DNA of 60,000 bases from Cryptomeria japonica (GCF_030272615.1 NC_081410.1:256109533-256169532), one strand, 5' to 3'; positions 43,698-57,000 are shown, counted from the stretch's first letter. A program made the numbers and translations. The notes: generated from the sequence alone by a model not told the origin.

Positions 43698-45120
43698 TGT
43701 TGGAATTATAACAGACAAGAAGAAGGTTGGCATTCCAATTACAAAGAGAGATTGTTGGCATTTCAATAAGGATATTGAGAAGGTTGTTGATGACTATGGA
43801 TATAACTGATTAAGGATGTTGGTAAAAGACACAGAAAGAATATGATGAATAAGGGGATAAGTTATTCAATGGGCAACTATTACCGAGTTAGACAATGATG
43901 AGATCATGATGTTTAGATTGTTTTGATATCCTACATATGCTATTGTTTGAAAGGTTAATACTATACTATGTTACTGAGCAAAGAACCTAGTCGATAAACC
44001 CTAAGGTTATTGCTATTGGTTAATGAAGGCAGAATGTCTACCGAGTGAAGTTTAGTATTTACCGAGTTACAACCGAGCTATAACAGAATCCATTAAATGT
44101 TTACATGTGATATTTAATGAAGGAAGTTGATGAGCTGGAGTGAATTAAATGATTGGTAAGCCATGTATGAGGATTGTTAAAGAATATATGGTAAAGAAAG
44201 ATTGGTAGGAAGATCTATAGCTCATATTGAACCGCAATACCCTAATGCAAGTTCCAAGGTGAAAATACAAGTTCCAAGGTGAGGTAAAACATTTTCAGAT
44301 CGAAGGATACATTGAACCTAGACAAGATTGAAGATCTGATGGCTATGATTGATCATGGGAAATGTGATCAAGGAGATTAAGCGGTTGGAAGATTGTTTAT
44401 AAATAGGAAACTGTTGATAAACAATGTATGCGGGAAGGTGTATGCACAAGGATGCTACATAGTGATTACCAAGCACAGAAGCTTGAAGACCTATTTTGAT
44501 AAAAGAGTATAGAGCCCAGCAAAGGGACAAGATAAGTCCTATGAATTGATTGTATTGAGCAAATAAGAATCTGCTTTAGCATTTTTAGATGTGAAGTTGT
44601 AGATATATTTTTATTACTGTTATTTTGAGAAGTAGCATAAAATCTCTTAACCGAGTGGACTTAACAGTCTTATTTGTAAAATCCTCTAGCAAGGTGACAT
44701 TCTTATTGAGTGTTTGAAATCCTCTAACAAGGTCACTTCTAACAAAGTGAAGATCCTAACAGATCTGAGGGAAATCCCTTAACCGGGTCACATCTAGCAA
44801 TGTGTTTGTAATCTTTAATAGGATTTTCTTTTAACCGAGCATACTCTAGAAGAGTATATTTCTTAGTGGGTCTGAAATCCCACAATGGTTTTTCCCTATT
44901 TGGGTTTCCATGTTAAATCTGGTGTTATGAGGTTTTTATTGTTCATATGCTTTTGAGTTTGCATGTTTGACAGTTTTGGTTATATTACTGATATATATGT
45001 TACCGAGGTTGAATCTGATATTTTTATGGATGATTAAGTTTGTATGATTCACCCCCCCCCCTCCCCCTCTCATCTTGTTGGCTATTAGATCTATACTTAT
45101 ATTTAGTATCAAAACTATCA
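43698..45120 (+). repeat. 5' LTR of element D
   Basis: 1423 bp, TGTTGGAATTATAAC...AAACTATCA. Lacks about 109 bases present in the 3' LTR (49880-49988), lost between GATG repeats. It has a 27-base extra block near its start compared with the 3' LTR. TATA box at 44398-44405; TTTTTCCC..TTGGGTTTCC at 44887-44909; C run near 45052. Confidence 0.9.
44398..44405 (+). promoter_or_regulatory. TATA box in the D 5' LTR
   Basis: TATAAATA. In the 3' LTR the matching site reads TCTAAATA (about 50568), so only the 5' copy keeps a good box. Confidence 0.65.
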
Positions 45121-45122
45121 AT

Positions 45123-45134
45123 TGGTATCAGAGC
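45123..45134 (+). promoter_or_regulatory. Primer binding site of element D
   Basis: TGGTATCAGAGC, perfect initiator-Met type PBS, two bases after the LTR. Confidence 0.9.
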
Positions 45135-45184
45135 TTTGGACTTCGGAAGAAAAGTTTAAAGGCACTTGAGTTAAAGATCCAAAG

Positions 45185-48100
45185 ATGTATAAGAGGGATG
45201 CACCGAAGCTGAACAAGTCAAGTTTCTCTACATGGCAGAAAAGGATAAAGCTACATCTATCAGGAGTTGGAGAATATGTTGTCTATTATCTGGAGAATGA
45301 TTTTGTTGCACCAAGCACCTATCCATTGACTATGGAAGAGATAAAGGCAAAGCAAGAGCATATTCAAGCAATGATTAAAATAACATCTGCATTGACCGAC
45401 TCAAAGTTTAATGATCTAGAAGGATGTATTGATGCAAAGGCGATGTGGGATAAGCTCATATCAGTATATGGAGGAGATGAACCTGTTCAAAGAGTAAAAG
45501 TGGATAGTTTAAGAGGACAACTTGAATCTATGAGGATGAATGAAGGTGAGAACATAACTTAGTATAGTACAAGACTAAAGGAGATTGTAAATGAAATCAA
45601 AGGAGCAGGAGGAACTATTGAAGAAAAGGATGTAACAAGTAAGTTGTTAAGAACCCTTCTACCTGCCTATGCAATCCGAGTCTCTGCAATCAAAGAATTG
45701 AGGTCTGTACCCAATATGCTAGTTTCTTTAGATGCTACTATTGGTAAGCTACATGCATTTGAGTTAAGTAACATTGATAACAGTGGGTCATCGGTAAATA
45801 AAGTTGAATTTGCATTCAGTTCTTTTCATATTGATGAAAATGATGATTACAATGATAGAAAGTATAAGTACTCTGAAGGGAATCACAGTGGAGCAAGTGA
45901 AAGATTTCGCAAAAACATGGAGGAGGTACACAAACTATATGAGGAAATCAGAAAGCAAGAAGAGTTTGAAGCACTATTAGCCAAAAGGCTATCGAGAGGA
46001 AAAGGTAAGTATAAAGGAAAGCTACCTTTAAAATGTTTCAATTGTAATAAGATAGGACATATGGCTTCTAACTGTCCTAACAAAGAATCTAGTGAAAAGA
46101 TAGATTACCGATATGACAGATAGAAAGTTAATCATTACAGAGGACAATGAGACTTCAGGAGAAGAGATAAAAATACATGCCTAATAGCTGATGAGGAATC
46201 TAATGATGATAAATCAGATGAAACTGATATAGAGGAAGTTGTTTATGTGGCTATTAAAGATGGATTAGATGAAGAAAGGTATGAAGAAAAAGCTTTAATA
46301 TCTCATATAAATACTAATGATTCTTGGATCATAGATAGTGGTTGCTCACATCACATGACAGGTGATAAACACAAGTTTATTAAATTAGATGATTATGATG
46401 GAGGCTATGTAAGATTTGGTAATGATGCACCATGTCCGGTAAGAAGTAAAGGATCCATAACACTTCTTGACAATGCTAAATGTAATGATGTTTATTGGGT
46501 TGAAGGTTTGAAATACAATTTGTTGAGTGTAGCACAGCTAAACAACATAGGTTACCAAATAGAGTTTGAAAAAGGAATTGTCAAAGTTCATGACAAGCAT
46601 GGAAAGTTAGCTGCTACCGGGACACAAACAAGAGGTAATACATTTCATCTTGACTCAACTCGGAATAAATGTCTATATACAAGAATAGATGATACCTGGT
46701 TATGCCATAAAAGGTTTTGTCATGTTAATTTTGATAATTTGATCAAAATAAGTAAGAAGCACTGAGTAAGAGGTCTATCGAGTCTTGAGAAACCTAAGAA
46801 TGCTATGTGTTGAGGATGCCAGATGGGTAAGATGACAAGATCAAGCTTTACAAGTAAGTCCTACGCTTCTAAGGGAATTTTAGATCTTGTGCATACTGAT
46901 CTTTGTGGTCCTATGAAAGTTCAGAGTTATTATGGTGATAAATATTTCATATTATTTGTGGATGATTACTCAAGGATGATGTTAGTAATGTTTTTAAAAG
47001 AAAAATTAGAAGCTTTTCAAATGTTTAAATGGTACAAGGCAAGAGTTGAAAATGAAATAGGAAGACAACTGAAATGTCTCAGATCAGATAGAGGAGAGTT
47101 TACTTCTGATGAGTTCAACTTATTTTGCAATGATCATGGTATAAAAAGACAAGTCTCTACACCTAGAACTCCACAGCAGAATGGGATAGCTGAGAGAAGG
47201 AACAGATCTATTGTGGATTGTGCTAGAACCTTGATGATTAAAAAGAAAGTTCCACAAACATTTTGGAGAGAAGCAATAAGCACAACTGTTTACACCTTGA
47301 ACCAAGTTCAATTGAATAAAGGTACTTTGAAGACACCTTATGAAATCTGGTATGACAAGAAACCTAATGTAATTTATTTTAAAATCTTTGGGAGTAGATG
47401 CTATGTTCATAAAGATGATAGAAATGGCAAGTTTGATCAGAAAAGTGAAGAAGGAATGTTTCTAAGTTATTCTTCTAGAAGCAAAGCATTTAAATGTCTG
47501 ATCAAATCATCTAACAAAATAGTAGAAAGTGCAAATGTGAAAATTGATGAATTTGTAGAAAGAAATGATGAAGGAAACTCCAAAGAACCAGAAGATTATG
47601 AAGGATTTGTCTATGTACAACCAAGAAGTCCTACCGAGATAACTGTTGAAGAAAATGAAGAAAATATCTAGTTACCGAGTGATGAAGAAGATCATACAGA
47701 TCCTACCAAGCCTATATTAGCCAAGTATGTCAGAAGACATCATGCACCAAGTCAGATTATAGGAGATAAGGATGATCTAGTGATGACAAGGAACAAACTG
47801 AGACAGAACACATGTTTGATATTTGAATTTGAACCGAGAATAGTGAAAGAGGCATTTAACAGTAAAGATTGGATAAATGATATGATAGAAGAGATTGATC
47901 AAATAAAAAAGAATGACACATGGACACTGGTCCCAAGACCGAAGGACAAAAATGTAATCGGTACAAAGTGGATCTTCAGAAACAAGCTAAATGAAAAGGG
48001 TGAGGTCATTCGAAATAAAGCAAAACTAGTTTGCAAAGGTTATGCCCAAGAAGAAGGAATTGATTATGGTGATACTTTTGCACTTGTGGGAAGACTTGAA

Positions 48101-49357
48101 GGAGTAAGAACATCGTTGGCATATGTTTCTTACAATAATTTCAATGTATATCAAATGGATGTCAAATCTGCATTTCTGAATGGTATATTAGAAGATGAAG
48201 TTTTCATTGAACAACCTGAAGGATTTGTTGAAGGAAAAAGTAATGATCGGGTATGTAAATTGAACAAAGCTTTATATGGTCTAAAACAAGCACCAAGAGC
48301 ATGGTATGAGAGATTTCACTCATATTTGATCAAAATTGGTTTTATAAGAACAAGTGAAAACAACAATATGTACATGAAGAATGATGAAAATGGAATACTG
48401 ATCTCAGCCATATTTGTTGATGATATTATCTTTAATGGAAATGACTCTCTATGCAAGAACTTTGGAAATGAAATGAGTAAAGAATTTGAGATGTCATTAA
48501 TCGGTGAGATAAAATATTTTATAGGTCTGCAGATACTGCAATTGAAAGATGAGATTTTCATTACCCAATCCAAGTACATAAAGGAAATCTTGAAGAAATT
48601 TGGAATGGAGGATTCAAAACCAGTAAGTACTCCTATGACTACCAACTGTAAACTATCAAAAAATGATGAATCTACATCTATTGATGAGACACTTTACCGA
48701 TCAAAGTTGTAATATGGTGTTCACAGCAGGCCAGATATAGCACATGCAGTAGGTATTGTTGCAAGATTTTTTGCAGATCCTAAGGAAACACACATGACGA
48801 CAATCAAAAGAATTTTTAGATACTTAAAAGGCACTAAAGATTATGGTTTAGTATATCAAAAAGGAAATGAGTTTGATTTAAAAGTTTATACTAATGCTAA
48901 TTGGGCAGGCAACATTGATGATAGGAAAAGCACAAGTGGAGGAGCTTTATTTTTAGGAGAAAGACTAGTGAGTTGGCTTAGCAAGAAACAAGGATGTGTT
49001 TCTCAGTCAATAGCAGAAGTTGAATATGTTGCTACAGCACTGAATTGCACCAATATAGCGTGGATTAAACAACTATTGGAAGGTATAAATGAGCAAGTTA
49101 CTAAGTCAGTAACTATATTTTGTGATAACACTAGTGCCATTAACATTTCAAAGAATCTTGTTATGCACTCTAAGACAAAGCACATCTCTATCAAATATCA
49201 TTATCTTAGAGAAGAAGTTCAATAGAAGAAACTGGTGTTGGAATATGTTAGTACAAAGGAGCAAATAGTAGATATCTTCACCAAGCCACTGCCAAATTAC
49301 ACTTTTGAATATCTCAGAAGTCAGTTAGGGGTCCTACCCCTATCTTCCATTCACTGA
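45185..49357 (+). pseudogene. Element D gag-pol polyprotein, near-complete
   Basis: Single frame of about 1390 codons. UBN2-type Gag (45185-45760), CCHC knuckle CFNCNKIGHMASNC (46034), protease IIDSGCSHHMTG (46328), GAG-pre-integrase HHCC finger (46700-46840), integrase core with LVHTDLCGPM (46887), FVDDYSRM and TPQQNGIAERRNR (47170), RT with FVDD (48415), RNase H (KVYTNANWAGN at 48886, where the first Asp is Asn; FCDNTSAINIS at 49118). Stops at 45560, 46121, 46148, 46763, 46811, 47669, 48710 and 49223; TAG at 45560 and TAA at 48710 fall where relatives have Gln. A 9-base in-frame loss near 48700. All catalytic motifs of protease, integrase and RT are otherwise kept. The first Gag ATG is used, as in C. 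Confidence 0.93.
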
Positions 49358-49785
49358 CCGAGTTCGGTGAAAGCATCAATTCGATGATTCTATAGAATAT
49401 CTTTTAGGAGTTGATGCTGATTTACACACTTTACGAGGTTTTCTAAAGGTGTGCAGGAAACAATAAATAGGGAACAAGAATTGAAGACAAATGCTCTGAC
49501 CAAGACTGAATTGATACATAACAGCATGGAATTCACTTCTCAAAGGAAGAAATTATGTTTTTAGTTCTTTTCTTTTTGGCATTGTTGTCAAAGTGGGAGA
49601 ATACCTATGAAAGAGGGAGAATACATAAGAAGAGTAGACTACATATTGGAAAGAAGACTGAGAAAATAGGAGAAGTCTAATGTATGGGGGAGAGCATTTC
49701 AGCATTTCAGAATTTCACAGCAATTTGAATCTGACTCAATAAAGTCAAATCAATTGGTTTTTCCATCAATGTCAAAGGGCAAGAT
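49358..49785 (+). promoter_or_regulatory. Element D 3' untranslated region with two polypurine tracts
   Basis: PPT AAAGGGCAAGAT (49774-49785; one G to C) next to the LTR. Upstream tract AAAGTGGGAGA at 49590-49600. Arms TTTGGCATTG (49575-49584) and CAATGTCAAA (49767-49776), the second with one change. Confidence 0.82.
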
Positions 49786-51287
49786 TGTTGGCATTCCAAT
49801 TACAATGAGAGATTGTTGGCATTTCAATAAGGATATTGAGAAGGTTGTTGATGACTATGGATATAACAGATTAAGGATGATTACTGTCTTAATATTATTA
49901 TTTTTTCATTGATTTCAAGAAATTGATTTTCTAATTCAGTATGATGTTGCCATATCTTAAGAAGTATGATTTGATGAGTATAAAGATGTCGGTAAAAGAC
50001 ACAGAAAGAATATGATGAATAAGGGGATAAGTTATTCAATGGGCAACTATTATCGAGTTAGACAATGATGAGATCATGATGTTTAGATTGTTTTGATATC
50101 CTACATATGCTATTGTTTGAAAGGTTAATACTATACTATGTTACCGAGCAAGGAACCTATTCGGTAAACCCTAAGGTTATTGCTATCGGTTAATGAAGGC
50201 AGAATGTCTACCGAGTGAAGTTTAGTATTTATCAAGTTACAACCGAGCTATAACAGAATGCATTAAATGTTTACATGTGATATTTAATGAAGGAAGCTGA
50301 TGAGCTGGAGCGAATTAAATGATTGGTAAGTCGTGTATGAATATTGTTAAAGAATCTATGGTAAAGAAAGATCAACAAGAAGATCTACATCTCAGATTGA
50401 ACCGCAATACCCTAACACAAGTTCCAAGGTGAAAATGCAAGTTCCAAGGTGAGGTAAAACATTTTCAAATCGAAGGATACATTGAACCTGGACAAGATTG
50501 AAGACCTGATGGCTATGATTGATCATGGGAAATGTGATCAAGGAGATTAAGCAGTTGGAAGATTGTTTCTAAATAGGAAACTGTTGATAAACAATGTATG
50601 CAGGCAAGTGTATGCACAGGGATGCTACATAGTGATTACCGAGCACAGAAGCTTGAAGAACTATTTTGATAACAGAGTATAGAGCCCAACAGAGGGACAA
50701 GATAAGTCCTATGGATCGATTGTATTGAGCAAATAAGAATTTGCTTTAGCATTTTTAGATGTGAAGTTGTAGACATATTTTTATTACTGTTATTTTGAGA
50801 AGTAGCAGAAAATCTCTTAACCGAGTGGACTTAACAGTCTTATTTGTAAAATCCTCTAGCAAGGTGACATTCTTATTGAGTGTTTGAAATCCTTTAACAA
50901 GGTCACTTCTAACAAAGTGAAGATCCTAATAGATCTGAGGGAAATCCCTTAATCGGGTCACATCTAGCAAGGTGTTTGTAATCTTTAACAGGATTTGCTT
51001 TTAACTGAGCATACTCTAGAAGAGTATATTTCTTAGTTGGTCTGAAATCCCATAGTGGTTTTTCCCTATTTGGGTTTCCACGTTAAATCTGGTGTTATGA
51101 GGTTTATATTGTTCATATGCTTTTGAGTTTGTATGTTTGACAGTTTTGGTTATATTACTGATATATATGTTACCGAGGTTGAATCTGATGTTTTTATGGA
51201 TGATTAAGTTTTTATGATTCACCCCCCCCCCCCCTCTCATCTTGTTGTCTATTGAATCTATACTTATATTTAGTATCAGAACTATCA
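49786..51287 (+). repeat. 3' LTR of element D
   Basis: 1502 bp, TGTTGGCATTCC...AACTATCA. Retains the 109-base block missing from the 5' copy. Run of 12 C near 51222-51233. Confidence 0.9.
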
Positions 51288-51292
51288 ATGTC

Positions 51293-52220
51293 GTCAACTG
51301 ATATAGAAAGGACTGTCCTGACACCAACTTGAAGATCCAATGGATATTATCAAAGAAGCAATGAAGGACAATCGATTTATATGTTGACAAAGGTTAACTC
51401 TAACTGGTATCGATGTTCCAACCGATATTCATTGATTGTGTGACAAGTTATCATCGGTTGTGATGAGTTATCTTAACTGACAAATTTTGGCTGTAATTTG
51501 TGATGAGTTATGTTTGATTGTCCAGATACATTGCACCTAGTAAATTGTGATATAATTTCTAAGGCCGACATGAAATCTAAATGTTTATATGATGATATTA
51601 TTATGAGATATGATATGAGATGATTTGATGAGAAGACAAAAGTGTTAAGTTGCAAATTATGTTGGTAATGCAGTTTTGAGTGCATAGAAGAGGATCTATT
51701 CAAGCAAGTTGTGCTACTTCTAGATCACACCTCTTGTTGTTTTCTAATCACTACAACAGTCAAATCCCCTAACCAGGTAAGCTCTAACAAAGCTTCATTG
51801 TACAAATCCTCTAACCAAGTGATCCATTAGTTTGGATTTAGAAATCCTCCACCGAGGCTACTCCTAATAGGGTACTACCTTTAACAGGGTATAGATCCTA
51901 ACAGAGCTTTGGGATCTTTAACAAGGTTCGCTCCTAGAAGAGCATTTTTGTAGACCTTAACTGGTCAATTACCTATTACTACAAATAGTTAACTTGTGAG
52001 TCTCATCTCACCATGGTTTTTCCCATTTGGGTTTTCCACATACAAACACTTGTGTTATGGTGGATGTTTTACTTTGTGTGGATGCTTTAATACCATTTTG
52101 GATTACATGCATAATTTTTTAACAAACTTGTTAAGTATATCTACTAGTCAGTGTTTATAGTAGTATTATTTTTGGTGTCACTGATTCACCCCCCCCCCTC
52201 TCAGTGCTTTATAAGTATCA
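51293..52220 (+). repeat. 5' LTR of element E, remainder
   Basis: Continues from 43697 and matches the 3' LTR to 58569. Has CCTAACCAGGTAAGC-like sub-repeats (about 51768-51960), the GGTTTTTCCC..TTTGGGTTTTCC motif (52015-52037), and GATTCA plus a C run near 52189. Ends AAGTATCA. Confidence 0.9.
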
Positions 52221-52222
52221 AT

Positions 52223-52235
52223 TGGTATCAGAGCC
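52223..52235 (+). promoter_or_regulatory. Primer binding site of element E
   Basis: TGGTATCAGAGCC, perfect initiator-Met type, identical to that of D and two bases inside the LTR. Confidence 0.9.
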
Positions 52236-52282
52236 TAACTTCTTTAAGGGTTAATCACTTGGAAAGAAACCCTAAAGCCACC

Positions 52283-53578
52283 ATGGGGGATATGAGCTAC
52301 TTTGACATGGATAGAGTGCTTGAAGCCACTAAGGATGAGCTTGAAACCCTAGGGATTGGATTCAAAGCCTCACAAGTCAAAAGGAGAGAGCTAACTAAAC
52401 AATTATTGGAAATATCTAATAATAGTTCTTCAGATGAAGCTAACATTGATGCATTAGCTAAAGAAGTTGAAAAACTAAATGGTGAGAAGCTAAATCTAAG
52501 AAGAGAGTTAGAAGCCCTAACTATCCGCATGAGTCAAGAGTTGGAAGCTAGGAAGGCAGTTGAAAGCCTTGTCAAAGAAAGAGATCATGAGATTGCCAAG
52601 ATCAAATGAGAAAATGCAACCTTGCATGAGCATTGGCATGCTGAGAAAGAAGAAAAAGAGGCTTTGCAGCTAGATCTTGAAATGTCATCATCTCTGAGAG
52701 AGACCCTTTCAAAACACAATGAAGATCTTACCAGAGAACTCACTGAGGTTAATGGAAAGCTGGAAAAGTTCAATAGAAGTTCTACCATGCTAGATGAGAA
52801 GATTCAATCACAAAGGATGAAAGGTGATACTTTTGGACTTGGTTTTAACACATATGAGAAAGGAGAGCCTTCTAAAACCAAGAGAAACATTCACAAGGAT
52901 AAAACTGCTCCCAAGGCTAACAAGCCTACCGGTAAGAAATTTTAAACCTGTTTGCTTTGTCTGTCATAAGCCTAGGCATACTGTAAATGTGTGTAGAAAC
53001 AAACCCAATGGAAATGCAAGCTGCAATGAAAATACTAGGTATGCATGTAAGAGAATTGAACGTCATTATTTCACATGCAAAATGTATGGACATAGATCAG
53101 TTGAATACAAATATGGAGCAAATAATCCAGTACCTCACATGAGTCCAAGACCTAATGGCAACTGGTTAAGAACCTATGATAACCGGGGTAACATAAACTG
53201 GCAAAGACCCTATGTCAACCAGTTTAGTCCATTTGAGATGGAAAAGGTAACTAATGCCATTTGCACCATTTGTAACAATTATGGTCATGTGGATATGAAT
53301 TGTAGAAGGAGAATTGGAAGAGGCAATGCAAGACCTTGGAGATAATCTGGAATGGTCTGCTATCATTTTCATAAACCGGGACACATGGAAAAGTTTTGTA
53401 GATCTAGAAAGAATAAACTAGTTAATCATTCCAAAGATCAGAAAGGAAAGTAGAAGGTAAATATTGAGGAAACCAGAGAAGAGATGAACTGAATCTGGAA
53501 AAAGAAGAGCAATGATATACCTACAAAAAAACATAATGCTTCACCTAGTGTGGAGAATCCTGCATCGGTAAATTGAGC
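52283..53578 (+). pseudogene. Element E ORF1: coiled-coil Gag-like protein with CCHC knuckles
   Basis: Starts at ATG 52283 in GCCACCATGG, a textbook Kozak context. The first ~180 codons are Glu/Lys/Leu-rich heptads (ELTKQLLEISN, DALAKEVEKLNGEKL, LVKERDHEIAKIK), predicted coiled coil. Then CCHC-type knuckles: CFVCHKPRHTVNVC (52951; Gly to Arg), CTICNNYGHVDMNC (53262) and CYHFHKPGHMEKFC (53355; Cys to His), plus a degenerate YFTCKMYGHRSVEY. Damage: TGA at 52607, one extra T near 52937 (+1 frame), TAA at 53343 and later stops. Homologous in order and content to A ORF1. A capsid-like UBN2 domain is absent. Likely binds element RNA and oligomerises through the coiled coil (inference). Confidence 0.78.
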
Positions 53579-54073
53579 CTTTCAACAGGGCTAAGGGGAG
53601 CATAGCGGTAAATATACTTCTGGACCCCTTGAAAGATGAGTGGTAAGAGAGTTTGAATTTTGAGTGGTTATGTGTGAAATCTTGATATCTTTTGTCAATC
53701 GGTTTTTCAAAAGTTTATCAACTGGTTTTACACCTGTTAATATTGTATGCATATCTAAGCGGTGTATTAGGGTTTGTAACCCTAGTGGTCGAGCATTTAA
53801 TGCAGTATGTAAAAAGGATAAAAGTGAGTTTTACTTTGTTATTTTTTACCCTAAATGCATTTGAGAGAGAATTATTGAGCACTTGCAGAGCAAAGAAATA
53901 ATTGCTAGCTGGTTTTAGTCGAATTCATGCCATGATTTGTGTGATTGAAGTTGATTCGAAGGTTAGTAAAGGTTGAATTGGTGTGCATTTGAGTAATCAA
54001 CCAGTAACCAAGGCAGCGCGTGTGAATTGAGGTATTTCTTTGTAAATCTCATTTTGAATCTAGTTTATCTAAA
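53579..54073. other. Spacer between E ORF1 and ORF2
   Basis: About 500 bases without a supportable ORF. It contains AGGGCTAAGGGGAGCA near 53587, the only purine-rich tract. The presence of a gap suggests ORF2 needs its own translation start or a spliced message. Confidence 0.45.
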
Positions 54074-57000
54074 ATGGCTTCATCATATAAGCAAGTAGAG
54101 AGGTTAATGATCACATTAGAACCTATGGAGGTTTTGGAATCGGAATGAATTATGTCTTATAATTCTTTATCTCAAGTTCCTAATGGAGTCATTGTAAAAA
54201 GAGATTTGTCTAGCTACATTGATTGTAAAATTGAAGATTTAGGATCATTGTCAATTTAGTCTTAGTTGAAAACCCTTTGTGATAAGAGCGGAAAGATTCA
54301 ACCTGAGTATATTAGGGTTTATGAGAAAGGTTTTCATAATGCAACTTATTTTCTTGAGGATTTTGAAGAGGAACATATCTGAATTATTTAGAGTGGTGCT
54401 CATGGTGAGAATATTTATTTGGAAAGGACACACACTATAACCAAAGAAGTTATCCAAGTTGTGACTGGTTTTGGTCAACCGGTGAAGTACCTAAGTTGAG
54501 GCGAATTTATAAAGAGACAGTAACCACTTTAACCTCATCTACCTCTAATGGGCATGCTTTTTCTATTAATAAAATTAAGGACCCAGTGGTTAAATTGGCT
54601 ACTATGGTTATATGCTACTGGATATTCTATACCAGTAGAATGAACAGTGTACCATCTGCAGTAGTGCATACTTCCTATAAAATGATTGTTAAAAATGCAA
54701 ATTATGACCTTTGTGAGGCCATAAGGAGTCAATTAATGTCGAATCTACAGTCAATCAAGAAGGACACCAATTAGAAGTTCAAGTTTGGTTAGTTATTGAT
54801 TGGTCTATTATTTTACTTTCAGAATTTCCTATCGGGAATTGATGATCTTGAATGGTCCAAAGATCTACCAGTAACCGCTCAGATCAAGAACAACATTAAG
54901 GTTGTTAAGAACACTTTCTCTATTGCAATGAACAAATATTTCAATGAGTTTCATAAGAAAATGAGTATGAGGGTAAGGCTACCTGAGGATGTGGTGAAAA
55001 ACTTTGCTAAGGACATCATTTTCACAGTCACCACTGATTTCTATCTAGTGCAAGCTATTGAACCAAGAGAAGATGAAATGGAAGACATGAGATATGAAGT
55101 CAATTATGACTTATTGATTGGTTATGCCAATAACTTGTTGGCATCTCTAGTGGCCAAGAAGAAGAAAAGATTGGATACTGTTGAGGATCAAACTGCAAAA
55201 GCTAAAACCAGTAGTGCTCCAACCAGTAGTGCTAAAGGAAAGAAGAAGAAGGTTGAGCAAGCACCTCCGGTGTCAAAAAGTACTAGATTGAGATGAAGTG
55301 TCCAAACTAAAAAGGAACGGGCACCTAAGGTATACATAACAAAGTAGACTGCAACAAAGAAAAGAGGTCGACAACTAATTCCTCAAGTAAAATCTGATGA
55401 TACTGATACTGAGGAAGAACCAAAGAAGGTAAAGGCAACTGGCAAGAAGTCCAAACCAGTTGAAGCCACCTCTCAACAAATTATTCCCATTAATGCTTTG
55501 TCTTACAAGCCTATGACTAATTTTGAAAGAATGGTAAAGACATTGGGAAGGAATAGATTTGATAATGTCAAAGAATATTTTGATTCATTTGATGAAGATT
55601 GGAAGGAACAAATTTTTCAATAGGTAATCAGCTATTTGTGTCATTACAACCTATTATCTCATGATCTTGAGAATGATATTTCTAATTCTTTATATACTAT
55701 TCTTTTAAATAAATGGGAAGAAGTTGTGAAGAAAGAAAAAGAATTTATTGATGATGTGTTTGTGCAATATTTTCCTAATTTATCATAGGATGAGTTAATT
55801 GTATTACTTGATAAACACAAAGCTCAATTTTCTTTTGTCAAGAAGATTGAAGCTAATTAGTGGGAAGGTGCAACTTGTTGATGTTGAAACTCATCAGATA
55901 GTGAAGGAAATTTAGAATGTGTAAACTAATAGAGTCCCAATAGGATAATGAGCAAGATACTATTGATTTACAGGAAATGGATGAGGAAGAAATAGTGCAA
56001 GTTGATATTGTCTATCCTATCAAGAAGAAGGATGACACTACTTCCCAACCGATAATCTTTGTTGATGATATTTGGGATATAATAGATCTATCTAGAAACA
56101 TCATTGCACTAGATATGCAGCCACTTGAAATTACCGATTCACAGGTTAATACAGTAGAGATACCGACAACTCAACCGAATGTGGATATTCCACCCCCACT
56201 GGTAAATGATCAACAAGTGAAACCCCAACTCCCACTAGTTTCACAGGTTACTCAGGAGGAACCCGCTGAAAATGTTGGTGAATAGACCTCTGAACAGGAG
56301 AAGGAGAAACAAGAAAAGGAAGAGAATATTGAGAAGGAGAAATCTGTTGAACCGGAAAAGGCATTAGTTAAGAAGTAGAATAATGATGATGATGATGACT
56401 CATTTGGCATCAAAGGGCCAATAAATGTTGATAACATGAGTACATCAGAATTTTTGGAGTTTGCAAATGTGACGCAATCTAGAGCTCAGAAGAAGAGGCT
56501 TAAGGAACACAAAATGGAAGCAGAAACCATTCAAAATGTAGATATTCTATCAAGCCTTCTACCGGAAATTGCTACAAGGAACTTGTCAACTCCCATTGGC
56601 AAGCTTGGCCAGTTGGTTGTTGATGCCTTTGACCAACTTAAGTCCCTTGAGGAAGCAACATAGGCCTATGCAGAGAAGAGCTACAGGAAGAAGCTAGGAG
56701 AACATATCATGAAGGATATTGATACAGGGAGAATCACCCTATCACTCAATAAAGATCTGTTAAGAAAAGCTATTGAAATAGGAGGGAAAATTCTTGCATT
56801 TACATCTAATGTTTCATTCTTTTATACTAATATCAATCAAAGGCAAACAAAAACCGAGCAAGAACTAGAAAGGATATGTCATGCTTACATACCTTTATAG
56901 GATTCAATTTTAGCTTTTGGCAAATTTGTGGATGATTTGCAAAACTAGTTAGATGTCTATGATTGTGAATAGGCAAAAGGACTTCGATCCCTGAAGGAGT

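Larger units (their letters stand above)
43698..51287 (+). mobile_element. Element D: Ty1/copia retrotransposon inside the E 5' LTR
   Basis: Plus strand, TSD ATGTC perfect (43693-43697, 51288-51292). LTRs 43698-45120 and 49786-51287. The gag-pol is a single frame from 45185 to 49357 with eight in-frame stops and no frameshift, the best-preserved element here. Same family as C. Its complete coding sequence supplies the reference for the C deletion. Confidence 0.93.
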
